Shown here in pieces: positions 55,878 through 64,000 of a stretch of DNA of 64,000 nucleotides. Positions within the stretch are counted from its first letter, which is position 1. Each line of letters begins with the position of its first letter. The translations under genes and the position numbers were made by a program. The notes beneath the pieces were generated by a model. That model made no database searches, was not told where the DNA came from, and was given only the letters and a program-made list of their open reading frames with translations. Source of the stretch: Camellia lanceoleosa (taxonomy: Eukaryota > Streptophyta > Magnoliopsida > Ericales > Theaceae). The DNA is taken from contig CM045761.1 in assembly GCA_025200525.1 (NCBI GenBank), positions 102,400,182-102,464,181 on the forward strand, written 5' to 3'.

Positions 55878-58203
55878 TGTCGCGACCCAAACCCGCCCTA
55901 TGGGTTTAGCAATGGCGGCGATGTCAAGAGATTACCAGAAGGCTCTTTGAGCGATATCTGATAAAAGCAGTCTGAGGGCGGAAGCCAATACAGTAAATAA
56001 CTAGTGTCCATTGAGCTGTAAATCTGTATGCCAAAAACATTTTTATGCATTCATACAGTTCAACAGTACAATCTATATGCAGTCTATACAATCATTTACA
56101 ATCAATCGATCTGAGGATCAAATCCTAGATATTGATCTGATATAACGATGAGAGCCTACACAAAGGTACAAAAGCGATGGGGAGGCCGATATGGGACACA
56201 AAAACACCCCAAGCCATAGCATGGCAACTCGGAACCTCACAGTGAGGCACATAGGCTGGCTTGACAAAACTAGGGACCAATCCCACGCTCCTAGCTCCGG
56301 TCTGGCTGCTGAGAACCTACATATATATATAAACAGTGAGCTAAAGCCCAGTGAATAACATACAGCGTAAAGAGGTTATGAATGAATGTCCTTACAGTAA
56401 TAAAATCAGTTCATCAAACAGTATTTCGGTCTTTTAGTATTTCAGTCAATCAGTCATATGTGGTACATCCATTAGCCTATAAACAGTAGGTCCAAAAGGA
56501 CCGGGTCTTAACAGACCCAACAGTAATGATGATCATCAATCGATGCAGTATGGTTCCACAAGGAAAGCAGAGCTCTGTGATAACGATCAATGCTAAGGAT
56601 GCCTGTCTGATTGAATCTGAGGACATACATTCATTCAGTAAACAATATTAGTTCAATAAACAATTCAGTTCAGTATTCAAAAGATAACCATTTTGAACAT
56701 ATCTTTACACAATTGTTACTCACAGAGATTGGGCTAATAGCGGCTAGAGCGTCCGAGAGCCAACCTAAGCAGTTAACAAATAGAACACACACTAAGTTCA
56801 CGATCGGAAGGATATAATTTAAATCCCTAAATTTCCTCGGTGTGGTTCTATGTCTAAATCCTCATTAAGATGCCTTAAACTAGGCCTAAGAATGCCTAGG
56901 ATGGGATGAGGATGCAAAATGTGCATGTAATCGGTTTAATTTTCAATGAAAGCAGGTCCCCGGCCTTGAGTTCCCCTTCGGCGAGCATGCTAAAGGACCG
57001 CCGAGCGGGTGATGGACAATGCAAAATCTTTGGATCGCGATTTCTCCGCCGGCGTGAAATTCTCCGCCGGCGGTATCAGAAACAATTCAAGAAAATCTTT
57101 GGGAGCATGCATTCCCGCCGGCGGCACTTCGCTTCGGCGGACGGCCAAAATCTGGAAAATCCAGATTCAACCTCCAAGTTCCAAACCAAGTTTTGATGCT
57201 CCAAACTCGATCCTCTTGGGCCCATTTTCTGGAAAACTCTTTCAAACACATAGAATGATAAGTTTTAAGGCTCAATTTAAGAAATCAAGGCCCAAGGGTG
57301 TTTCAATTATACCCAATTTCAAACTAGTTTTCAAGAACAACATGCAAACATGGCATGCATGAGTTTTAAACCAAAATCAAACTTCAAATCTTGCTCTAAT
57401 GAGCTCAATAGTTGGAAAACAAAATGAAAACATGGACTTTAGCTCAAACATGAACATGCATGTACAATCTACCATGAATTCAACTTAAGATGCACCAATT
57501 CAAGCATGCATGCAACAATGGAGTTCTACTTTAGCATATTTGCACTAAAACATGGTTTGATTCTACGATGGAGCCTAGAATATGCAAGATGGAGCTCAAA
57601 GATAACAAGAAGATGATAATTTCACTTACCTAAGTCTTGTAATTTAAGCCTAGAAGCTCAATTATGCAAATACACCTCAATCTACTTCAAGTCTTCAAGC
57701 AAATCAACAAGAACAAGTCCCTCTCTCTCAAACTTTCTTCTTGGTCGGTTGGGTGTGAGAAGATGGCTGAGGAATGTTTTAGATTCAATGCAAAACAAGT
57801 CCCTAGTTGTAGGGTAGTGGCCCACTTAGTGGCAAGTTGGGTAAATAAGTCAAAGTTTGCAATATATCAACATTTAATCTAATTTAATCATACCTAATCA
57901 ATTTTCAGATAAATATACCATAAAATCAGAAATATTCTACTGAGTCTAAAACTTCAAACGGTTTCTAAATCGGCCGCCGATCAGGCCTTCAATTAGCAGT
58001 TTAAACACATAAATGCAAACAGATGATTAAATCATTAAACAGATAGAAGTGCAATATAACAGATAACTTATTCAATTTCAGTTCGATCTCAATCAATCCA
58101 TTCGAGACTTGATTAACCCGATTATCGGTCATTATCGGTCGGTTTAGCAATAATCGATATATAATTGATGGTTATTCAAGAATCGATACGAGGTTATTCT
58201 GAC
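55878..58203 (-). repeat. Solo gypsy LTR inserted in the palindrome array
   Basis: 2,326 bp between CTCAC direct repeats (55873-55877 and 58204-58208). The left end TGTCGCGACCC is the reverse of an LTR 3' end GGGTCGCGACA. On the - strand it contains TTCACTGGGCTTTAGCTCAC followed by TATATATATGTAGG (56313-56365), the LTR motif shared with other gypsy LTRs here. The right terminus does not show a clean CA, so the 5' end of the LTR is less certain. Short frames inside are not genes. Confidence 0.7.
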
Positions 58204-58740
58204 CTCACGAGTGCGGGCTAATTTTACACTTCTATCAATGTGAATGTTAATATGTCAATATGAATATTCACATTATTCTGGCGGCGTAAGCTCGTTCCGT
58301 CGCCCACTTTTTGGGCGCATGGGACGCGAGTCAATTTTATACTCTTATCAATGTGAATGTTAATATGTCAATATGAATATTCACATTGTCATGGGCCGGG
58401 CCGGGCCAGGTCTGCCCCGGGTAGCAGGCGGGCTTCGGGCCTCCCACGGGCCACGTGATAATTTTACACTCCTATCAATGTGAATATTCACATTGTCACG
58501 GGCCGAGCCGGACTCGCCCCGGGCCGCGCCACGGGCTTCGGGCCGCTCACAGGCCGTGGGCCAATTTTACAGTCTTATCAATGTGAATGTTAATATGTCA
58601 ATGTGAATATTCACATTGTCACGGGCCGGACCGGGCTCGCCCCGAGCCGCGGGCTAATTTTACACTTCTATCAATGTGAATGTTAACATGTCAATGTGAA
58701 TATTCACATTGTACATGAGCCGGGCCCCTACACATTGACG
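58204..58740 (-). repeat. Right-arm array of palindrome units (inverted orientation)
   Basis: Five units with AATRTGAATATTCACATT at 58258, 58370, 58478, 58600 and 58693. One more unit lies left of the solo LTR (55815). Their polarity is opposite to the left arm (TTTTACACT.CTATCAATGTG precedes each palindrome). Confidence 0.9.
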
Positions 58741-58777
58741 ATATGAACATTCACATTGACGGTGTGAACATTCACAT

Positions 58778-59040
58778 GAGGGGTATTTTAGTAATTATGT
58801 CACCTATAGGACTTATTGAAATATAAGAAAATAATATGAACTAAATAGAACATAAGTAGATACATTAGGGGTATTTTAGTAATTATGTCACCCATAGGAC
58901 TTATTGAAATATAAGAAAATAATATGAACTAAATAGAACATAAGTAGATGAAAAGGGTATTTTGGTCTTCTTATCTAAAATAGGACCTAATGGAATAATA
59001 AAAAAGAATATGAATTGAATGAAACATAAGTAATTAAATA
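58778..59040. repeat. Three tandem ~90-bp repeats at the right end of the TIR element
   Basis: GGGGTATTTTAGTAATTATG followed by GGACTTATTGAAATATAAG is repeated almost perfectly twice and a third time in diverged form (GGGTATTTTGGTCTTCTTAT). Confidence 0.9.
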
Positions 59041-59324
59041 TGGATTTATGAAAAAAGCTCCCTAAATTTAATATAATACATCTTGTATGTTAATATAAAT
59101 TAAAAAAATATGTTAAGTATTTTATAATTAAATTTTTTACATAGATACGCACACATACGTAAAAAATAAAAAATAAAAAAAACTTGATAGAATCAAGATA
59201 ATAGTAGAATCAAGTCATAATACAATTCTACAGAAGTTCATATATAAAGTGATAATTAATTTAAAATTTTATAAAATTTAAGATTCATATTGGAATTGTG
59301 ATAAGGGTCGGTGTGTTGGGTCTC

Positions 59325-60591
59325 TAAAAAGAAAAGGCGACCTCTACAACTGTTTCAATAGAAGGCAAGTTGCTTTGGAAGTGCAAGGTCATGCCTATGG
59401 CAGCCTTCCCATGATCGAAGTCAAATCATTGCCACCCTTTCATGTTTTCTTCTTTTTCTTTTTTTCTTTTAAATTTTTTTATTCACATAAATTATTCTAA
59501 GTGCATCATTATTGGATCATGTTTTACATTTTAACATTGTCACGTTAATCGATACAAACTTATAAAATTTATTAATTTGTATGTTAGTTGGAATAAAGAA
59601 CATAGAAAAGCTAGCTGTTATTCTCTTTAAAATTCTCTTTGATCAAGTCAGCATGTGCAGGGTGGGAAGAAAGCATCCCCACGCCTTTTCAAAGCATGGT
59701 GTACTACTATTTCAAAGTTCTAACTGACACCCCACCAGATCATTAGATAATTATTGCAATTAAAATTATACACATTATATTTTGGGTGTTTTGAGAAGTT
59801 GATAAAAAATTAATTTTTTGATTTTTTTAACTTTTTTAGTGATTCTTTTGACAAAAAAATTGACTTTTTTGATGACTTTTTTTATAACCTTATTTGGAAA
59901 ATTTTGATAAAAAATCAAAAAAATTGACTTTTTACTAAGTTTCTAAATTGCTCCAGTCCCAACTTGTATTTTCCACATGAGTCATGAATTTAAAATCTCA
60001 AATAATAAAGTAATTGTATTAAATTTTTATTTTTATTTTTTAAAACCTTCATGAGAGCACAAGTTATTGTGCAACTGAATCGGTAATCAATAATTATGAA
60101 AGAGACCTATTATAACAAATTTCTATTTTCAAGTTAAAAATACTGAACAAAATTTTTGAAATTCAAATTAATATAAAAATTATAGACCGTTAAATTTAAA
60201 TTTTAGTGACATATAAATAATGGAGAAAATCTTTATCCATGATGTACCACTTTCGTCCAAGAGAATCAGTGTGTTTTTCTTTTATTTCTTTGCCCAAAGG
60301 ATGTAATTGTTGTGATAAAAAGGCAGATATCAAACTTTACTTCCCATTAAAATATACAAAGATACTATGTGTCAAAAGGGTGATTATTTAGTACTTTCGA
60401 AATATGGACACATGGTGCTCCATAAATTTTTGATTGGTGGAGAGACATAAGGGCTCACGATTTACGTTGGAGATAGAGAAATAATATGGAGCTAACTAAT
60501 TGGTAATTAGTTTGGAATATGGACACGTGGTGCTCCGGGAGTATTGAATAATTTCCTGTGTCACAATGATAAGGTTAAAAAAAAAATTGAT
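59325..60591. other. AT-rich intergenic spacer
   Basis: No gene. It includes a degenerate GACTTTTTGA-rich MITE-like patch (59780-59960) and two near copies of GGACAC.TGGTGCTCC (about 60407 and 60520). Confidence 0.5.
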
Positions 60592-60594
60592 TAA

Positions 60595-60823
60595 GGTCTC
60601 GTTTGAGAACAAGCTATTTTAGTTACTTTTTGACTTTTTGGCTAAAATATGAGATAAAAAAAACTAATATGTTTAGGATGACTTTTTGACTTTTTACGAA
60701 AAGATGTGTAAAAAGTAGAGAGAAAATGAAAATTTTGATTTTTTAGTATAAGTTGTTGACTTTTTGATTTTTTTAGTAATTTTTTGACTTTTAGACTAAA
60801 ACAGCTACTTGCCAGACACGGCC
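60595..60823. mobile_element. Tourist-like (PIF/Harbinger) MITE
   Basis: 229 bp between TAA duplications (60592-60594 and 60824-60826). Ends are GGTCTCGTTTGAGAACAAGC and, reversed, GGCCGTGTCTGGCAAGTAGC. Interior repeats of ACTTTTTGACTTTT are typical of this MITE type. Confidence 0.85.
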
Positions 60824-60826
60824 TAA

Positions 60827-63030
60827 ATGATTAAGTGGATCTGTAGAGATCAGTTAAATTGTTTTCAAAGAATATTGTTGAGATTCTACACAATTTTTTT
60901 TCTTTTCTTTTTGTTGTAATCAGATTTTCTATAGCTTAATAGGGAAATCCAAGTTGATCATTCATGGACACTGTATCTTAGATTATATCTGAATCTTAGT
61001 TATAATTAATTGGATTAAGCTTGGTTTAATAAGGACAAATTTTGTGTTGAGACTAGAGGGTAGGGATAGGATCATGGGAGGAATAAAATTGTAAACTTGG
61101 TTTGGGAGAACATTAATCACTTTTGGTTAATTTTAATTTTTGTTATGTTGTATTTGGATCATAATTTTAATAGAGATTTAAAAAGAAAAAAAGAAAATGT
61201 GAGAGAAATATAAGCCAACTTTTATTTATTTATCTTTTTCTTTTTAAATCTCTATTTAAATTCATAATTCAAACACAATCTTAATAAATATATATATATA
61301 TATATTTTAAATCACTCTTCCAAAAGTTGGAGTTTTTTAGTGGATGCACGAGAGAGTAAGAAAACACGAGAATCAAATAATCTCAATCACTATAAATTGG
61401 ATTGGGTCGGATTTGATTTTTTTTCATACAATGGTTCGGTTTTAGGTATGAAAAGTCATGAACCTGATAAAAATTGTTCAGTTCTTAACTTAGATCATAC
61501 CTAGATCGAATCAACTTAAATAACCGAATTCTTTAAATAAAATTATGATTTTAGCTTTTTTTGTTTTTTTTTTTTTAACTCTACTTGGTTATATTAATGA
61601 AACAATTTTTATTTGAAATTTTCAAAAACAGTTTTTAAAATTTTTAATTCATATTTCTGTATTTTTGGTGATTCTTTAAAATATTTTAATCATTTTTTTA
61701 CTTTTTATATCCACTTAATCTTAACATACTTAAAAAGTATAAAATTTGTATAAAAATATTTAAAAAATTCATTGAATATAATAAAATACAAAAATATACT
61801 AAATTTTTATAGCTTTATTATATTTTTTTTGTATTTTTGTATTTTTTTTTGTATTTGGTGAATATTTAATTTTTTTTCTTAAATATTATACATTTTAAGT
61901 GCATTTAGATTAAACGTATCTAAAAAATAAAGAATTTACATAAAATATTAAAAGAAATTCACTAAAAAATAAATAAATAAAAAAGTCAAAAGTTAAACCA
62001 AATAAGAATGACTTTAATTTGTATTAATTGTATTGGAATAATACGGTTGACCGTTGGTGGTTCTTTACTTGTATTAAAAACAATACTCTATTGTGCTTTG
62101 TTTGTTTTATGTTCCAATGTTGAAGACTTGTTTATTGTAATTATTTATTGTTAATTTATTTTATTTTTTTAAAGAATTTTTTTATGACACGTGATTGAAT
62201 TTGAGGTTACCTTTTTTAAATGAATTATACAATTTGTCCTAGGTTCAAAAACCTATAACCCATCATGATTAATTTGGTTTAAATTTTGTGTTTGAATCGA
62301 ATCGACCAATACACACCCTTATTATATAACTAAAAAATGTGTTTAGATTAGATTAATTTTGATTTCAAAATTCTACCATATCATCGTTGCATATAATATA
62401 AGAATTATATTAAGAATTTTATCTTGTCGCTGGAACTAAAAGTTATATTCTACCTCACCTTGTTTTCAAGATATTTTCAAGTAATTAGAACAGATATTCT
62501 ACCATGAATAAGAACACAAATATTTTTGCTTTTGCAATTTTGACGTTAAGTTCGCTCTGATCAACATCTTTTATTTTATTCCCTATTCATATGTGTTTTT
62601 TTATTCATTTAATATTTAATTTGTGTAGCAAAATTTTCATGTGTTTGTTACTTGGGCGTTATTTCTCTTTTTTGTGAAACCTTTGAGGCCAATCTAATTT
62701 AGATGAGGAGTTAAGTTCAAATCTTATCGGTGTTTTATTCCCCTATTTCTCTTTTTAGTCTAAATAATAATAATTAATTAATTAAGCTAAATACTCAAAC
62801 TTTTCAAAACCTTGTAACCAAATTGAATGTAACAAAAATTAAATCAATTGGGCTAATTCAATTAGTCACTCTTGTTTAGGTTTATTTAGAAGGTGAGGGA
62901 CTTTTATGAAGGAAAAAAAAAAAAAACATGAAAACCATAGTCATGACTTTTTTTTTTTTTTTGAAGGTAAATTATCAAGAAGTCCTCTTTGAGAAAGGTG
63001 TGACTTGTTTAGTCCCACAATCTTTTGTTT
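60827..63030. other. AT-rich intergenic spacer
   Basis: Nothing gene-like. TATATA at 61290-61304 and several long A/T runs. Confidence 0.5.
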
Positions 63031-63034
63031 ACAC

Positions 63035-63285
63035 ATGTTTGTTTGGGTGGATTAGAGCACAGGATTGAGATTATTAATCCGTAGACCCAATTATTCTATG
63101 TTTGTTTTAATATTTTGGTTTAAGATTATTAATCCAACAAATTTGTAGGATTATTAGTAATGGGGTAGAGGTGAGATTATTAATCTAATGGATATTAATC
63201 CAATTGGATAGTGAACACTACACTAATTTAATAGGATTATTAATAGTTCACTATTAGTCTTGTGAATCAAACATGACAAAAAGTC
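63035..63285. mobile_element. Possible MITE
   Basis: Ends ATGTTTGTTTGGGTGGATTA and, reversed, GTCATGTTTGATTCACAAG are complementary in style. The interior repeats GATTATTAATCC, itself a near palindrome, at least four times. No clear TSD. Confidence 0.4.
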
Positions 63286-63524
63286 CTATAACGTTTTTAT
63301 TTTTCTTAGCCTTTGTTCTTCTATGCATCTTCTTCTATCCAGCAATCGTCGACGGGCAATCACATCTTGCTTCTTCTCTTTCTTTTTCTGATATATAATC
63401 ACCAACAACCTACGACTACCATCGATTTTGGTTCACTGCCAACCACCGACTATCGACTCCTTACTTTACCCTCACCGACAGTAAAAAAGATATGTTTTTG
63501 ACGAAAAAATAAGTAGATTTATTT

Positions 63525-63552
63525 AGATCTGATGTAGATCTACATCAGATCT
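63525..63552. repeat. 28-bp perfect palindrome
   Basis: Two 14-bp arms AGATCTGATGTAGA | TCTACATCAGATCT, with a further TAGATCTAAA just outside. Confidence 0.95.
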
Positions 63553-63727
63553 GAGTAGATCTAAACAAAAAATAGTTACTGAAGTACAATCCTCTCTCTA
63601 TATTTGCCTCTCTTCTTCGATCTCTTAATTTTTTCATATTTTCTTTCCTATATACTTCTCTTTTCCTGTTTTAATAAAGAAAATTTTTAAATTCTGAACA
63701 AGTTGTTTTCGAGTTTTAGTTATAGGC

Positions 63728-63935
63728 GGTGAAAACTGTAAAATTTTACAGTTTTATTTATTTATTTTTGCTGGAATGAATCGTGGTTTAAAACTATAAA
63801 ATTTTACAGTTTCATAACATTATTTAGAATTGTAAAATTTTATAGTTTCGTAATATGTTTTTTAGTTTGATTAATAAGAATAAATGCTAAATGCTTAATA
63901 TATTTTTGTTTTGAAACTGTAACATTTCACAATTT
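63728..63935. repeat. Repeated AAACTGTAAAATTTTACAGT palindrome motif
   Basis: A perfect 24-bp palindrome at 63732-63755 (half: AAAACTGTAAAA), then variants near 63794 and 63829, and a weaker one near 63917. The surrounding sequence is AT-rich and the window ends soon after. Confidence 0.85.
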
Positions 63936-64000
63936 CAAAGTTTGCTTTCCAGTTTGATTAATATTAAAAATTATTTTCTTTAACCCTACAAAAATTGAAA

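Larger units (their letters stand above)
54011..59062. mobile_element. TIR element built of opposed palindrome arrays
   Basis: It is bounded by the 8-bp direct repeat TAAATTTA (54003-54010 and 59063-59070); unit 1 of the duplication (about 52017-52030) has the uninterrupted site. The two ends are loosely inverted: left ATTGATAAATCCTATTTAG, right (reversed) TTCATAAATCCATATTTAA. Inside, left-arm and right-arm arrays of the same ~120-bp unit run in opposite directions around a ~350-bp centre (55445-55797). A solo LTR (55878-58203) is inserted in the right arm. Without it the element is ~2.7 kb and non-coding. An 8-bp TSD and TAGGARTGTAAAATTGG-type subterminal sequences suggest hAT, but the family is not certain. 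Confidence 0.75.
52557..59324. repeat. Tandem segmental duplication, unit 2 (expanded by insertions)
   Basis: Aligned to unit 1 in the segments 52557-53181, 53517-54010 and 59063-59324. Extra DNA consists of a SINE (53197-53501), the 5-kb TIR element (54011-59062) and ~240 bp at 52785-53030 without a counterpart. Confidence 0.85.

Noticed and set aside
54240..58740. CRISPR-like regularly spaced repeats
   Set aside because: Plant DNA; 'spacers' are GC-word repeats of the same composition, units are tandem and inverted, no cas genes.

Overview
This is plant nuclear DNA: AT-rich, with spliceosomal introns, plant-type LTR retrotransposons, CACTA, hAT and PIF/Harbinger DNA transposons, a tRNA-derived SINE and many simple repeats. 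I see no bacterial or organellar content. A eudicot seems likely from the base composition and the mix of elements, but the species cannot be told. Only one host gene is clearly recognisable: the 3' half of a DUF668 / PSK-SIMULATOR-type gene (8353-10157, + strand, five exons). Nearly everything else is transposable-element sequence, much of it nested.

Layout. (1) 1-8130: a decayed LINE (+) is split by a 6.7-kb Ty1/copia element (1135-7829, - strand). The copia element was itself hit by a hAT MITE (5635-6447) and carries the 5' end of a larger hAT element (2815-4029). This nest ends about 220 bp before the first visible DUF668 exon and probably lies in an intron of that gene. (2) 10888-11805: PIF/Harbinger-like element with TTA duplications. 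(3) 13620-21440: 7.8-kb CACTA element (TSD CGG) with TNP2 and tnpA remnants on the - strand and a fragment resembling a FAR1-type protein. (4) 23995-24589: hAT MITE. (5) 25324-39483: element 'A', an LTR retroelement with no recognisable pol. It contains a MITE that was entered by a 9.6-kb Tekay/Del-type chromovirus (26486-36054, TSD GGAAT). (6) 39835-45844: element 'B', the 3' part of an LTR retroelement. Upstream of its 3' LTR it carries two antisense genes, one with a plant mobile domain. Element B is bracketed by two copies of a ~1.0-kb block (A LTR plus flank). (7) 47345-49676: a long LTR-like sequence. (8) 51160-59324: a tandem segmental duplication. One copy gained a Stowaway-like MITE. 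The other gained a SINE and a 5-kb TIR element (54011-59062, TSD TAAATTTA) built of opposed arrays of a ~120-bp unit with an 18-bp palindrome. That element in turn holds a solo LTR (55878-58203). (9) 59325-64000: AT-rich spacer with a Tourist-like MITE (60595-60823), a possible second MITE, and palindromic motifs near the right edge.

No operon-like cooperation between genes is expected here. The useful information is the order of insertions, several of which are fixed by target-site duplications or by an empty site in the duplicated copy. The least ordinary items are the opposed palindrome array at 54-59 kb, the antisense plant-mobile-domain genes of element B and its relation to pol-less element A, and the recombinant arrangement of elements A and B. 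All coordinates were read by eye. Boundaries stated with TSDs should be good to a base or two; the others are approximate.
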